DNA of 64,000 bases from Gordonia amicalis NBRC 100051 = JCM 11271. GTDB lineage: Bacteria; Actinomycetota; Actinomycetes; Mycobacteriales; Mycobacteriaceae. The translations under genes were made by a program, and so were the position numbers. Of the stretch, positions 8,714 through 19,248 are shown one piece after another. Positions within the stretch are counted from its first letter, which is position 1. Each line of letters begins with the position of its first letter. Below the pieces are notes generated by a model, which was not told the DNA's origin, ran no database searches, and saw only the letters and a list, made by a program, of their open reading frames with translations. The stretch spans positions 36,471 through 100,470 of the forward strand of contig NZ_BANS01000028.1 in NCBI RefSeq assembly GCF_000332995.1, read 5' to 3'.

Positions 8714-8738
8714 GTCGAGGATCTCGTCGGTCGTGGAC

Positions 8739-11700
8739 CTACTCGCCGAACGCCTCGTCGAGGATCTCCTGCTGCTCGACCGCGTGCACCTTGCTCGAAC
8801 CCGAGGACGGGGCCGACATCGGGCGACGCGACACGCGGCGCAGGCCACCGAGGACGTCCGGGAGGACCTCGGGCAGCCACAGGCCGAGGAACGGCCACGG
8901 ACCCTGGTTGGCCGGCTCCTCCTGGACCCAGCGGAACTCGCTGGCGTTGCCGTACTGCTCCAGTGTGTTGCGCAGGCGCCGGTGCGGCACCGGGTAGAGC
9001 TGCTCGATACGCACGATCGCGATGTCGTCGCGATCCTCCTTGTCGCGGCGGGCGGCGAGCTCGTAGTAGAGCTTGCCGCTCACCAGCAGGACGCGCTTGA
9101 CCTTGTTGCGGTCGGCGTCGCCCTTGGCGAACTTCGGATCGTCGATGACCGACCGGAACTTGTCGTCGGTGAAGTCCGACACCGGGCTGACGGCGGCCTT
9201 GTTGCGCAGCATCGACTTCGGGGTGAAGACGATGAGCGGACGGCTGATGCCGTCGAGCACGTGACGGCGCAGCAGATGGAAGTAACTCGCCGGGGTCGAC
9301 GGCAGTGCCACCGTCATCGAGCCCTCGGCGCACAGCTGCAGGAAACGCTCGATGCGGCCGGAGGTGTGGTCGGGACCCTGACCCTCGTGACCGTGCGGCA
9401 GGAGCAGCACGACATCGGAGAGCTGACCCCACTTGGCCTCACCGGAGGAGATGAACTCGTCGATGATCGACTGGGCGCCGTTGACGAAGTCGCCGAACTG
9501 CGCCTCCCACAGCACGAGTGCGTCCGGGTTGCCCACGGAGTAGCCGTACTCGAAGCCGACGACCCCGAACTCCGACAGCGGCGAGTCGTAGACCATGAAC
9601 CGGCCGCCGTTGTTCTCTTCGTCGGCGGGCTGCAGGTGGTTCAGCGGGGTGTACTCCGAACCGTTCTGACGGTCGATGAGCACCGAGTGACGCTGGGTGA
9701 ACGTGCCGCGGCGCGAATCCTGACCGGACAGACGGACGGTGCGACCCTCCATCACCAGCGAACCGAAGGCGAGGAGTTCGGCGAACGCCCAGTCGATGTT
9801 GCCGTTACGGGCGGCCTCGGCGCGACGCTCCAGAACCGGCTTGACGCGCGGATGCGGATTGAATCCCTCCGGGACGTTGACGAAGGCGTCGCCGATCGTC
9901 TGCAGGACCTCCTTGTCGACCGCGGTCACCAGCTTGGTCGGCAGGGTCTGGTCGGACTGGATCGACGGCGAGGGCTCGGCGTGGTACTTCTCGAGCTCCT
10001 TGACCTCGTTGAAGACTCTCTCGAGCTGTCCCTGGTAGTCGCGCAGAGCGTCCTCGGCCTCCTTGGTCGAGATGTCACCACGACCGATCAGGGCCTCGGT
10101 GTAGCTCTTGCGGACGCCGCGCTTGGTGTCGATGACCTCGTACATCGCCGGCTGCGTCATCGAGGGGTCGTCGCCCTCGTTGTGGCCGCGGCGGCGGAAG
10201 CACACCAGGTCGATGACGACGTCCTTGTTGAACGCCTGGCGGTAGTCGACGGCGAGCTTGGCGACCCACACGGATGCCTCGGGGTCGTCGCCGTTCACGT
10301 GGAAGATCGGCGCACCGATCATCTTCGCGACGTCGGTGCAGTACTCGGTGGAACGCGAGTGCTCCGGTGCGGTGGTGAAACCGACCTGGTTGTTGACCAC
10401 GATGTGTACGGTGCCGCCGGTCCGGTAACCGGGCAGCATCGCCATGTTCAGCGTCTCGGCGACCACACCCTGTCCGGCGAACGCCGCGTCACCGTGCAGC
10501 ATGAGCGGCAGGATCGGGAAGCGGTCGTCCTCGTCGAGGAGATCCTGCTTGGCGCGCACCAGACCTTCGAGGACCGGGTCGACGGCCTCGAGATGGCTGG
10601 GGTTGGCGGTCAGCGACACGTTGATCTCGTTGTCGCCGAACATCTGGTAGTACTTGCCCTCGGCTCCGAGGTGGTACTTCACGTCACCCGAACCGTGGGC
10701 CTGCGACGGGTTCAGGTTGCCCTCGAACTCGCTGAAGATCTTCGAGTACGGCTTGCCGACGATGTTGGCGAGCACGTTCAGGCGGCCGCGGTGCGGCATG
10801 CCGATGACGACCTCGGTGAGGCTGTGCTCGGCGCTCTGGTCGATGACCGCGTCCATCATCGGGATGACCGACTCGGCACCCTCGAGCGAGAAGCGCTTCT
10901 GACCGACGTACTTGGTCTGCAGGAAGGTCTCGAAGGCCTCCGCCGCGTTCAGCTTGCTCAGGATGTACTTCTGCTCGCCGACCGGGGGCTTGACGTGCTT
11001 GACCTCCACACGTTCCTGCAGCCACTTCTGCTGTTCCGGTTCCAGGATGTGGGTGTACTCCACACCGACGTGCCGGCAATACGCGTCGCGCAGGATGGAC
11101 AGCACATCGCGCAGCTTCATCTTCTCCTGGCCGTGGAAACCGCCGACCTTGAAGGAGCGGTCGAGATCCCAGAGGGTCAGGCCGTAGGTCGCGATGTCCA
11201 GATCCGGATGGCTGCTGCGCGCATCACTGTCCATCATCAGCGGATCGATGTCGGCCATCAGGTGACCGCGGCTGCGATAGGCCGCGATGAGTTCGAGCAC
11301 GCGGGTGCTCTTGTCGACCAGACCGGCCGGGATGTCCCGACGCCAGCGGACCGGCTCGTAGGGCACATGGAACGCGGTGAAGATCTCGTCGTAGAACGCG
11401 TCGTCGATCAGCAGCTGGTGGATGGTGCGCAGGAAGTCGCCCGACTCCGCGCCCTGGATGATGCGGTGATCGTAGGTCGAGGTCAGCGTCATCAACTTGC
11501 CGACGCCGAGTTCGGCGATCTGCTCGTCGCTGGCACCCTGGAACTCGGCCGGGTACTCCATCGCACCGGCGCCGATGATCGCGCCCTGCCCCTTCATCAG
11601 GCGGGGCACGGAGTGCACGGTGCCGATGGTGCCGGGGTTGGTCAGCGAGATGGTGACGCCGGAGAAGTCGTCGGCGCCGAGCTTGCCGTCACGCGCGCGT

Positions 11701-12557
11701 CGGACGATGTCCTGGTATGCGGTGTAGAACTCGGCGAAACCCATCGTCTCGCACTCTTTGATCGCGGCGACGACGAGTGTGCGGTTGCCATCCTTGCCGA
11801 CCAGATCGATGGCCAGACCGAGGTTGGTGTGCGCGGGGGTGACGACGTTGGGTTTGCCGTCGATCTCCGCGTAGTGCCGGTTCATGTTCGGGAAGGCCTT
11901 GATGGCCTGGACGATCGCGTAACCCAAGATGTGGGTGAAGCTGATCTTGCCGCCGCGGGTACGGGCGAGGTGGTTGTTGACGACGATGCGGTTGTCGATC
12001 ATCGCCTTGGCGGGAACTGCGCGAACACTGGTGGCCGTCGGGATCTCCAACGACAGGGCCATGTTCTTCGCGATGGCGGCGGCGGGACCGCGCAGGACCT
12101 TGTTGGCGTCCGCGTTGTCCTTGGCGTCCGACGGGGCGGACTTGGCGGCGCCGGCCTTGGCAGCAGACTTCGGCTGGGAACGGGCGGAGCCGTCGCGGCT
12201 CGCGAGGCTGTGGCCGGATGCGGCCTTCGTCGCGGTCGACTCCTTGGCAGGGGAGGGCTTGCGAGCTGCGGCGGTCCGCGTCGGTGTCTGGTCGAGGGTG
12301 ACCTGCTTACGCGGTGCGGTCTCGCCGGCGGGTGTCGCCGGGGCGCTGCCACGGCCGGAGCCGGAGGCGCTGCCGTTGGCGGACGGGGTGGAGGCCGGTT
12401 CGGTGGACACGGGGCCACCGTTGTCTCCGGGCTTGTAACTCTTCAAGAGCTCGTGCCAACTCGGGTCCACCGAGCTCGGGTCCTCTTTGAACTGCTGGTA
12501 CATTTCCTCGACCAGCCAGGTGTTCTGTCCGAAGTCAGAAATCGAACTGCTGCTCAC
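8739..12557 (-). CDS. kgd: Multifunctional 2-oxoglutarate decarboxylase/dehydrogenase (Kgd, SucA-type E1 with N-terminal E2-like domain)
   Basis: A 1272-residue enzyme of the TCA cycle. After the N-terminal motif ([15 protein letters not shown]) and an Ala/Pro/Ser-rich linker to about residue 150 comes a succinyltransferase-like catalytic domain with the active-site variant DHRIIQGA. The remainder is the ThDP-dependent E1: [13 protein letters not shown], then [17 protein letters not shown]. This fused layout is specific to Actinobacteria, and in mycobacteria and corynebacteria activity is held back by the FHA protein GarA/OdhI. GTG at 12557 is chosen because the protein then begins exactly at the conserved N-terminus, with GAGGCGAG upstream. 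It is the last gene of a minus-strand run, 138 bases behind the ABC exporter. Confidence 0.95.
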   Translation of the reverse strand: MSSSSISDFGQNTWLVEEMYQQFKEDPSSVDPSWHELLKSYKPGDNGGPVSTEPASTPSANGSASGSGRGSAPATPAGETAPRKQVTLDQTPTRTAAARKPSPAKESTATKAASGHSLASRDGSARSQPKSAAKAGAAKSAPSDAKDNADANKVLRGPAAAIAKNMALSLEIPTATSVRAVPAKAMIDNRIVVNNHLARTRGGKISFTHILGYAIVQAIKAFPNMNRHYAEIDGKPNVVTPAHTNLGLAIDLVGKDGNRTLVVAAIKECETMGFAEFYTAYQDIVRRARDGKLGADDFSGVTISLTNPGTIGTVHSVPRLMKGQGAIIGAGAMEYPAEFQGASDEQIAELGVGKLMTLTSTYDHRIIQGAESGDFLRTIHQLLIDDAFYDEIFTAFHVPYEPVRWRRDIPAGLVDKSTRVLELIAAYRSRGHLMADIDPLMMDSDARSSHPDLDIATYGLTLWDLDRSFKVGGFHGQEKMKLRDVLSILRDAYCRHVGVEYTHILEPEQQKWLQERVEVKHVKPPVGEQKYILSKLNAAEAFETFLQTKYVGQKRFSLEGAESVIPMMDAVIDQSAEHSLTEVVIGMPHRGRLNVLANIVGKPYSKIFSEFEGNLNPSQAHGSGDVKYHLGAEGKYYQMFGDNEINVSLTANPSHLEAVDPVLEGLVRAKQDLLDEDDRFPILPLMLHGDAAFAGQGVVAETLNMAMLPGYRTGGTVHIVVNNQVGFTTAPEHSRSTEYCTDVAKMIGAPIFHVNGDDPEASVWVAKLAVDYRQAFNKDVVIDLVCFRRRGHNEGDDPSMTQPAMYEVIDTKRGVRKSYTEALIGRGDISTKEAEDALRDYQGQLERVFNEVKELEKYHAEPSPSIQSDQTLPTKLVTAVDKEVLQTIGDAFVNVPEGFNPHPRVKPVLERRAEAARNGNIDWAFAELLAFGSLVMEGRTVRLSGQDSRRGTFTQRHSVLIDRQNGSEYTPLNHLQPADEENNGGRFMVYDSPLSEFGVVGFEYGYSVGNPDALVLWEAQFGDFVNGAQSIIDEFISSGEAKWGQLSDVVLLLPHGHEGQGPDHTSGRIERFLQLCAEGSMTVALPSTPASYFHLLRRHVLDGISRPLIVFTPKSMLRNKAAVSPVSDFTDDKFRSVIDDPKFAKGDADRNKVKRVLLVSGKLYYELAARRDKEDRDDIAIVRIEQLYPVPHRRLRNTLEQYGNASEFRWVQEEPANQGPWPFLGLWLPEVLPDVLGGLRRVSRRPMSAPSSGSSKVHAVEQQEILDEAFGE

Positions 12558-12695
12558 AGCGGTATCTCGCCTCAATTCCCTTAAGGTGCCGGGTTCTCTG
12601 CCACGCTGTCGTCCCTTGTGGAGACTATCGGTGAACCAAGTGCCGATGCTACGCGTCGTCGACTGCGTCACACCCACCGACCTGCTACTACAGAG

Positions 12696-15600
12696 TCAGA
12701 TCGTCATCTCGGGTGATCCGGCGCGGATGGTTCGGTTGTCGGTGTGCGATGCGCCTCGTTGCGCGTCCTGTCCCGAGCCCGTGAGGTCGGCGCCCACCGC
12801 ATTCGTCCTCACGGCGTGCACCGTCACGTCAGGCTTCGTCACCGCGGCCTCGTCGGGGTCGGCACCGGCTTCCCAGAAGCCGCGATACAGAGTGTCCAAC
12901 GCCAGTAGTTCGTCATGTGTTCCGAGTTCGACGATCCGGCCGCCGTCGACCACCGCGATGAGGTCGGCACGGGCAGCGGTGGCCAGGCGGTGGGCGACGA
13001 TCACCGAGGTCCGGCGCCGCGTCATCTCGCGGCCGGCCCTCAGGACCTGCGCCTCGGTCGCCTGGTCGAGCGTGGCGGTGGCCTCGTCGAGCAGGAGCAG
13101 ATCGGGGTCGACGAGTTCGGCCCGGGCCAGCGCGATCAGCTGACGCTGGCCGGAGCTGAGACCCTGACCGCGTTCGCCGATGGGGTGATTCATGCGCCCG
13201 GGCAGAGCCGCGATCATCGGAAGAGCACCCACCGCGGCAGCGGCCTCGACGATCGTCGCCCGGTCGGCGTCCGGCCGCCCGTAGGCGATGTTGTCCGCGA
13301 CGGTCCCGGTGAACAGGTGAGGTTCCTGCGGGACCAGACCCAGGCGGCGACGATATCCGGAGAGGACGAGGTCGCCGATGTCGGTGCCGTCCACGAGGAC
13401 GCGTCCGGTCGTCGGGTCGTAGAAGCGGGCGAGCAGTTTGACGATCGTCGACTTGCCCGCGCCGGTCCGGCCGACGAGTGCGAGCGAGGTTCCGGCCGGG
13501 ATGTGCAGGTCGACGTCGTGCAGCGCGTCGGACTCCGCACCCTGATAGCGGAAGCCGACCCGGTCGAACTCGACCTCGCCGTCGAAGCCGGTCGCCGGCG
13601 GTGCCGCGGCGTCCGGGTTGACCCGCAGCGAACTCGGGGTCCGCAGCAGGTCGCCGATCCGGCGCAGGCCGACCGCCGCCTGCTGGTAACCGTCGAAGAC
13701 CTGCGAGAGCTGCTGGACGGGACCGAACAGCATCGTGAGATAGAGGACGAAGGCGACCAGGGTGCCCGCGGACAGCGACCCGCCCGCCACCTGGCCGGCG
13801 CCGACGCCGAGCGCGATCGCGGTGGCGATGTCCGACATCAGCATGATGAGCGGGAAGTACGACGCGATCGCTCGCTGCGACACCATCCGCGCCTCGACCC
13901 ACGCCGCCGACCGCTGCGCGAATCGTTCCTGTGCACCCGCGGTGCGGAGGTAGCTCTGAGTGGTCTTGATCCCGGCGATGTTCTCCTGGAAGTCGGCGTT
14001 CACGGTGCTGATCAGTTCGCGGGACCGCGTGTAGGCGGCGCTCGCGACCCGGCGGAAGACGATCGTGGCGGCGACGAGGAGCGGGAAGACCGGAAGGACC
14101 AGCAGTGCGAGCGACGGGCCGGTGACCAGCAACGCGATCGTGACCCCGACCAGGGTCAGGAGTGCGACGATCGCCGAGGTGAGCCCGGTCTGCAGGAAAG
14201 TCGACAACGCGTCGATGTCGGTCGTCATCCGCGTCATGATGCGACCCGACAGTTCGCGTTCGTAATAGTCCAGCCCGAGCCGCTGGATGTGGGCGTAGCT
14301 GCGGATGCGCAGCCCGAACAGCACACGTTCGCCTGCGCGTGTGGAGGTCAGCGTCAACAACGACGCGGCGACCCACCCGACGCCGACGAGCACCACACCG
14401 CCGATCGCCGCCCACCACAGAGTGCGCTGGTCGTGGTCTCCGGCCGCGTCGATGACGGCGCGGGCGATGCTGGGGAACGCCAGGCCGACGAGGGTGTCGA
14501 CGGCGATGGCCGCCAACGCGAAGGCGAGTAGCCATCGGACCGGTCTCAGCAGTCCGCGGAGCGTGAAGTGCGGGTTTTCGCGCCGGACGTCGGCGACGTC
14601 CACCTCGGGGTCCTCGAGGGCCGGCGGCAGTGCGTCGACCCTCGCCTGGAGCTCGGGCGTCGCGGGCATCGAACCCAGGGCGCCGGCGACACCCCCGCCG
14701 CGACGCCCGGCCCGTGGTCCGGCGCCGACCGCTGTGCCGGGCCGGGCAGGTGGCTGTCCGTCCGGGAGATCAGTTGTGGGCCAAAGGTTCTCGATATTGT
14801 CGTCAGGGACGTGGGGCGGGGTGGGTGCCGATGCGCCATCGAGGTCGCCCACGGCGTCGGTCATCAGCTCACGGAACCTCGCCGACCCGGCCTCGAGTTC
14901 GGCCAGTGTGCCGATCGCGGTGATCCGGCCGTCGTCGAGCACGGCCACCCGATCGGCGAGCACGAGCGTCGACCGCCGATGGGCCAGGACCAGCATGGTG
15001 CGGTTCTCATCGCGTAGGCGGCCGAGGATCCGGGCCTCGGTGGTCGCGTCGACCGCCGACGTCGCGTCGTCGAGCACCAGGACGCGCGGATCGGCGAAGA
15101 GGGCGCGCGCCAGTGCGACCCGCTGGCGCTGACCGCCCGAGAGGGTCAGGCCGCGCTCGCCGACGACGGTCTCATAGCCGTCGGGCAGTGCCTCGATGAA
15201 CTCCGCCGCATCGGCCGCCGCGGCGGCTGCCGCGACCCGGTCGGCGAGAGTGTCGGGATCGACGGTGGCGGCGGGACCCATCGCGATGTTCGCGGTGATC
15301 GTGTCGGAGAACAGGAAGGGCTCGTCGAAGACGACGGCCACGGCGCCGTGCAGCGCGCCGGGCGCCAGCGAGTCCACCGGGTGCGGCCCGTCGGAGCCGA
15401 TGAGGGAGATGGTGCCCGCATCGGGCCGCTCGAAGCGGCTGACCAGATCGGCGATGGTGGACTTCCCGGAGCCGGGCGGGCCTACGATCGCCACGCATTC
15501 ACCCGGTTCGATCCGCAGGTCGATGCCGGTGAGCACGGCGGGCGGGTCATCCGCCTCATGGGTGTGATGGGCGAAGGAGACATCGTCCAGTTCGACACCC

Positions 15601-16649
15601 AGCGGCCCGTCGGGCAGCGTGCCGGTGGCGGTTTCGCCGGGGTCGCGCGGGTGATCGATGACGTCGTAGACGCGTTCGACCGCGGCGCGGGCCAGCTGGG
15701 CGTTGACGATGAGGTTGGTGAGGAGGCGGGCGATGCCCGTCATCGCGGTGACGTAGGTGGTGAAGGCGAGGAAGGTGCCGGCGGTGATCGCGTCCGTCAT
15801 CGTCAGGTAGCCGCCGACGACGATCACCCCGACCATTCCCAGCTGCGGGATGGCGCCCAGGGTCGGGCCGAACCGGGCGTTGATCCGCGCCGCGCGCAGA
15901 CGCCGGGCGAACAGCGTGCGGCAGCGCGTCACCAGTCCGTCGACGGCGCGGTCCTCCTGGCCGAAGCCCTTGACGACGCGTACGCCGGTGACCGTCTCTT
16001 CCACGTGCTGGGCGACGTCGGCCGCGGATTGCTGGGCGGACCACGTCGCGGCGAACAGCTTTCGGCGGGTACGGAAGACCTCGAGGGCGATGAGTGGCGC
16101 GATCACCAGCGCGACGGCGGTGAGCATCGGCGATAGATAGGCCATGATCCCGAGGGCCACGACCATCTGGACCGCGGCGCCCATCGACAGCGGAGCCATC
16201 GCGAGCAGTCCCTGGACCACCTGGATGTCGGAGATGGAACGGGAGACGATCTGCCCCGTCCGGATCTGGTGCTGACTGCGGCCGTCGAGATGGAGCAGGG
16301 TGTCGAGCAGGCGTCGGCGCAGGTTGTTCTGCACGTTGATCGCGAGTCTGCCCGCGAACACGCGCCGCCCGAAATGGCAGACGTAGCGCACGAGAGCCAG
16401 GACGACCAGCCCGGTGATGATGGTGGACAGGGCGAGATCGTCGTCGATCACGCCGGTGGCCCGGTCGACCGCCCCTTTGGCCAGCAGGGGCATCACGACG
16501 TCGACGGCCACCGCGATCATCGTGACGGTCAGTGTCACGACGACGATGCGACGGTAACGCCACGTCTCTCCGACCAGCTTCCGGATCCAGCCCGGTGAGG
16601 TGGTCGGGGTGCTCCCGGTGGCGGGAGGCGCGAAGGGTCCCGGGATCAC
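12696..16649 (-). CDS. Full-length fused ABC exporter (TMD-NBD-TMD-NBD), asymmetric ATP sites
   Basis: A 1317-residue protein made of two tandem type-IV ABC exporter half-units. NBD1 has Walker A GPPGSGKST, signature LSGGQ and Walker B VLVLDD, with Asp where the catalytic Glu is expected. NBD2 has Walker A GRTGAGKST, an altered signature LSSGQ and Walker B LLLLDE with the Glu intact. Both deviations fall in the same composite ATP site, as in heterodimeric exporters with one degenerate site. A Pro/Gly-rich linker joins the halves. The two halves probably correspond to the paired exporter genes Rv1273c and Rv1272c of M. tuberculosis; that match is from memory of the family. GTG at 16649 overlaps the TGA of the EcsC-like gene, so translation is coupled. 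Substrate unknown. Confidence 0.9.
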   Translation of the reverse strand: MIPGPFAPPATGSTPTTSPGWIRKLVGETWRYRRIVVVTLTVTMIAVAVDVVMPLLAKGAVDRATGVIDDDLALSTIITGLVVLALVRYVCHFGRRVFAGRLAINVQNNLRRRLLDTLLHLDGRSQHQIRTGQIVSRSISDIQVVQGLLAMAPLSMGAAVQMVVALGIMAYLSPMLTAVALVIAPLIALEVFRTRRKLFAATWSAQQSAADVAQHVEETVTGVRVVKGFGQEDRAVDGLVTRCRTLFARRLRAARINARFGPTLGAIPQLGMVGVIVVGGYLTMTDAITAGTFLAFTTYVTAMTGIARLLTNLIVNAQLARAAVERVYDVIDHPRDPGETATGTLPDGPLGVELDDVSFAHHTHEADDPPAVLTGIDLRIEPGECVAIVGPPGSGKSTIADLVSRFERPDAGTISLIGSDGPHPVDSLAPGALHGAVAVVFDEPFLFSDTITANIAMGPAATVDPDTLADRVAAAAAAADAAEFIEALPDGYETVVGERGLTLSGGQRQRVALARALFADPRVLVLDDATSAVDATTEARILGRLRDENRTMLVLAHRRSTLVLADRVAVLDDGRITAIGTLAELEAGSARFRELMTDAVGDLDGASAPTPPHVPDDNIENLWPTTDLPDGQPPARPGTAVGAGPRAGRRGGGVAGALGSMPATPELQARVDALPPALEDPEVDVADVRRENPHFTLRGLLRPVRWLLAFALAAIAVDTLVGLAFPSIARAVIDAAGDHDQRTLWWAAIGGVVLVGVGWVAASLLTLTSTRAGERVLFGLRIRSYAHIQRLGLDYYERELSGRIMTRMTTDIDALSTFLQTGLTSAIVALLTLVGVTIALLVTGPSLALLVLPVFPLLVAATIVFRRVASAAYTRSRELISTVNADFQENIAGIKTTQSYLRTAGAQERFAQRSAAWVEARMVSQRAIASYFPLIMLMSDIATAIALGVGAGQVAGGSLSAGTLVAFVLYLTMLFGPVQQLSQVFDGYQQAAVGLRRIGDLLRTPSSLRVNPDAAAPPATGFDGEVEFDRVGFRYQGAESDALHDVDLHIPAGTSLALVGRTGAGKSTIVKLLARFYDPTTGRVLVDGTDIGDLVLSGYRRRLGLVPQEPHLFTGTVADNIAYGRPDADRATIVEAAAAVGALPMIAALPGRMNHPIGERGQGLSSGQRQLIALARAELVDPDLLLLDEATATLDQATEAQVLRAGREMTRRRTSVIVAHRLATAARADLIAVVDGGRIVELGTHDELLALDTLYRGFWEAGADPDEAAVTKPDVTVHAVRTNAVGADLTGSGQDAQRGASHTDNRTIRAGSPEMTI

Positions 16650-17371
16650 CGCGAGCCGGGCGGCAACGGGCTCGTCTCGCCCACCACCTCGGCGTCGAGT
16701 ACCCAGAAGACAGGCGCGGGACCGAACGCCTCACGCGCGTTGTGCACGATCTTGCGACCGAGTGCGCGGCTTCCCGCACCACCGATCACCGCACCGATGC
16801 CGGCCGGCATCAGCTTGCCGAAGATCAACGGTGCGCGCCGGATCGCGTACTTGCGCACGAGTTTGTTGACGAGGGTCTTGTTCAATCTGGTGATGGCGCC
16901 CGACGGTAGGGCCGCACCGCCGAGTCGGCGAAGGGGGCCGCCGCGCGTACCGACGACCCGGCCGAGCGCGAGCACGCCCTCCTCGCCGAGTGCGACCGCC
17001 AGGACCAGTGCCTTGCGTCGTTCGGTCTCGTGGACGCCGATGCCGTGAACCTCGGCGACGGACAGGGCGAGCAACGCCGAGGCCTCGAGGAAGAAGGCGG
17101 TGTCGCCGGTCATCGCGCCGAAGGCTGTCATGGTTCCGACACCGGGCACGGCCGCGGCCGCGCCGACGGCCCCACCCGAGCCGGTGACGGCGTTCAGGTA
17201 GCGCTTCTCGAGCCGCTCGATGATCTGCGCGGGGGAGTCGTCGGGGTACTTGCGGCGCAATGAGGCGACGTACTTCTTCACCGCGGGGCCTTGGAGCCGC
17301 TGCGCGCGGTCGAGGATTCCGCCGGTGACCTCGACGGCTTTGCCGGACTGCTTGCGAGTGGTGTCGGTCAT
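16646..17371 (-). CDS. EcsC-family protein
   Basis: A 241-residue protein resembling the EcsC family: Gly/Ala-rich amphipathic segments (VGAAAAVPGVGTMTAFGAMTGDTAFF) followed by LPSGAITRLNKTLVNKLVRK and a Gly-rich membrane-associating stretch (GIGAVIGGAGSRALG). EcsC proteins often lie beside ABC transporters, as here, but their biochemical role is not established. ATG at 17371 overlaps the stop of the upstream gene (ATGA) and its own stop overlaps the GTG of the ABC exporter (GTGA). The three genes therefore form one translationally coupled operon. Confidence 0.8.
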   Translation of the reverse strand: MTDTTRKQSGKAVEVTGGILDRAQRLQGPAVKKYVASLRRKYPDDSPAQIIERLEKRYLNAVTGSGGAVGAAAAVPGVGTMTAFGAMTGDTAFFLEASALLALSVAEVHGIGVHETERRKALVLAVALGEEGVLALGRVVGTRGGPLRRLGGAALPSGAITRLNKTLVNKLVRKYAIRRAPLIFGKLMPAGIGAVIGGAGSRALGRKIVHNAREAFGPAPVFWVLDAEVVGETSPLPPGSR

Positions 17372-18444
17372 GACTTCGGTACCCAATTCTCTTCGGGGAC
17401 GACCTCGGCGGGTCGTGGGGGGCCAGGTGGTGTGCCGTCGCCGAAGGGGCGTCCGCCGAGTTCCTCACGATGGTGTGGGGTGAGCCATCCCCGCAGGTCG
17501 GGGCCCTTCGGCACGATCTGGGTGGGGTTCACGTCGGTGTGCACGACGTAGTAGTGCTGCTTGATCTGGGTGAAATCGGTGGTGTCGCCGAAGCCCGGGG
17601 TCTGGAACAGGTCACGCGCGTACGCCCACAGCACCGGCATCTCGCTGAGCTTGCTGCGATTGCACTTGAAGTGGCCGTGGTAGACGGGGTCGAAGCGGGC
17701 CAGGGTGGTGAACAGGCGGACGTCGGCCTCGGTGATGGTGTCGCCGACCAGGTATCGCTGCGTCGACAGCCGCTCGGAGAGCTCGTCGAGCTTGGTGAAC
17801 AGGCGATCGTAGGCGGCGTCGTAGGACTCCTGACTGCCGGCGAACCCGCATCGGTAGACGCCGTTGTTGACCTCGGTGTAGACGCCTCGACTCACCTCGT
17901 CGATCTCGTCGCGCAGGTGCTCGGGGTAGAGCTCGGGTGCGCCGTCGCGGTGGAACGCCGTCCACTCCAGCGAGAAGTCGATGGTGATCTGGGGGAAATC
18001 GTTGGTCACGACCTCGCCGGTGGGGACGTCGACGATCGCGGGCACGGTGATCCCTTTGGGATAGCCGGGGAACCGTTTCTCGTAGGCGTCCTTGAGTCGC
18101 GGGATCTGCAGGACGGGGTCGAGGCCGCCCGGATCGAGATCGAAGGTCCACGAGTTCTTGTCGTGGGTGGGCCCGCAGAGTCCGAGAGAGATGGCGTCTT
18201 CGAGCCCGAGGAGCCGGCGGACGATCAGCGTCCGGTTGGCCCACGGGCAGGCACGCGCGGCGACGAGACGATAGCGACCTGCCTCGACGGGGTAGCCGTC
18301 GCGACCGTCGGCGGTGATGCGGGTTTCGATGTATTCGGTGTCCCGCACGAATTCCTGGCCGGACATCACATAACTGCCCTGTTCGCCGGAATCGCTTGTC
18401 CCGGTGTGGTCGCTGGCGGTGGAATCCTCGGGCGCACGAGTCAT
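17368..18444 (-). CDS. Glutathionyl-hydroquinone reductase-like (GST omega/Ecm4 family), probably mycothiol-linked
   Basis: A 358-residue protein of the Xi-class glutathione transferase family. The active-site motif ACPWANR sits near residue 70, followed by SLGLCGPT, GPTHDKNSWTF and the C-terminal helical domain with EADVRLFTTLARFDPVYHGHFKCN. Family members remove thiol groups from quinone conjugates. Actinobacteria of this group use mycothiol rather than glutathione, so the thiol partner is inferred. ATG at 18444 is preceded 7 bases upstream by TACTGT (plus strand 18452-18457), suggesting a leaderless mRNA. It heads the operon with the EcsC-like gene and ABC exporter, which hints at a detoxification role. 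Confidence 0.86.
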   Translation of the reverse strand: MTRAPEDSTASDHTGTSDSGEQGSYVMSGQEFVRDTEYIETRITADGRDGYPVEAGRYRLVAARACPWANRTLIVRRLLGLEDAISLGLCGPTHDKNSWTFDLDPGGLDPVLQIPRLKDAYEKRFPGYPKGITVPAIVDVPTGEVVTNDFPQITIDFSLEWTAFHRDGAPELYPEHLRDEIDEVSRGVYTEVNNGVYRCGFAGSQESYDAAYDRLFTKLDELSERLSTQRYLVGDTITEADVRLFTTLARFDPVYHGHFKCNRSKLSEMPVLWAYARDLFQTPGFGDTTDFTQIKQHYYVVHTDVNPTQIVPKGPDLRGWLTPHHREELGGRPFGDGTPPGPPRPAEVVPEENWVPKS

Positions 18445-18474
18445 GCTCACCACAGTAGTGATGGCCGGTGACAG

Positions 18475-18516
18475 TTGGCAGGGTCCGGACATGTGCGTAT
18501 ATTCCGACTGGAATAT
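18475..18516 (+). promoter_or_regulatory. Promoter and palindromic operator of the padR-MFS operon
   Basis: TTGGCA (18475-18480) and TATATT (18498-18503) are separated by exactly 17 bases, a near-consensus housekeeping promoter. An 18-base inverted repeat, ATATTCC-GACT-GGAATAT (18499-18516), covers the -10 element and the likely transcription start. A protein bound there would block initiation. Autorepression by the adjacent PadR protein is the obvious inference. Confidence 0.72.
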
Positions 18517-18562
18517 TCGACGCCGATCACACGACCTCGGGTCGTCGACCAGGAGGTCGCGC

Positions 18563-19246
18563 ATGGCGTGTTCCACCCCGCTCGGACCGGTGGCGATCCT
18601 GGTGCTCGGGCTGCTCCTCGAACGTCCGATGCACCCCTACGAGATGGTGCAGACGACTGTCGCGCGCCGCGAGGACCGGCTGGCGAAGTTCCGGGCCGGC
18701 ACGCTGTACCACGCGGTGGACCGGCTCGCGACGAACGAACTGATCGAGGTCCACGAGATCCGCCGCGAGGGCAACCGTCCCGAGCGAACCGTGTACGCGA
18801 TCACCGAACAGGGCCGGAGAGCACTCACCGAGAACCTCGAACGCATCCTCGAGACGAGACCCGAGGAGTACCCCGAGCTGTACCTCGCGCTGTCCGAGGC
18901 ACACGGTCTACCCCGGAACCGGGTCGTCGAACTCCTGGAACGGAGGGTCGCGACGATGCGGGCCGACCTCGCCGACGTCGAGGTCGCCGTTGCGGAGATC
19001 CGGTCCCGCGGCAAACCGGAGATGTTCTTCCTGGACGAGGGTTGCCGGATCGCGACACTCACCGCCCAGATCGCATGGCTCGACGACCTCGTCGACCGGC
19101 TCCGGACGCACCGCATCGCATGGCTCGACGACCCGGATTCGCCGTATCGGGTTCCCACCGGGCCGAATTCCTCCCCGGCTCCGAATCCCTGCACAGTGCC
19201 GGATTCCTCCCCCGACACCGAACGCCTGACACAGAAGGTCGAGTAG
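18563..19246 (+). CDS. PadR-family transcriptional regulator
   Basis: A 227-residue regulator. The N-terminal winged helix starts MACSTPLGPVAILVLGLLLERPMHPYEM and continues through RAGTLYHAVDRLATNELIEV, the classic PadR recognition region. A Vir-type C-terminal helical domain follows, and the last 40 residues are Pro/Ser-rich and poorly conserved. ATG at 18563 has AGGAGG 7 bases upstream. It precedes the DHA2 efflux gene by 2 bases, the common arrangement in which a PadR protein represses its own pump until a drug or metabolite binds. The effector is unknown. Confidence 0.88.
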   Translation: MACSTPLGPVAILVLGLLLERPMHPYEMVQTTVARREDRLAKFRAGTLYHAVDRLATNELIEVHEIRREGNRPERTVYAITEQGRRALTENLERILETRPEEYPELYLALSEAHGLPRNRVVELLERRVATMRADLADVEVAVAEIRSRGKPEMFFLDEGCRIATLTAQIAWLDDLVDRLRTHRIAWLDDPDSPYRVPTGPNSSPAPNPCTVPDSSPDTERLTQKVE

Positions 19247-19248
19247 AG

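Noticed and set aside
8520..12584. 1354-codon open frame on the plus strand across kgd
   Set aside because: It is the antisense of kgd and of the end of the glycosyltransferase fusion. It has no domain, is rich in shadow Leu/Val/Arg runs and exists because of the strong GC bias. The minus-strand Kgd motifs are unmistakable.
12558..12677. 40-codon N-terminal extension of Kgd
   Set aside because: The family N-terminus begins at the GTG at 12557, with a ribosome binding site upstream; the extension has shadow-like composition.
12558..12695. Dedicated kgd promoter in the gap after the ABC exporter
   Set aside because: TAGCAT and TAGTCT hexamers are present but no -35 at an acceptable distance was convincing, so no feature was called.
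12915..14531. Plus-strand open frame of 538 codons across the ABC exporter
   Set aside because: Antisense shadow. The exporter reading frame shows Walker and signature motifs throughout the same bases.
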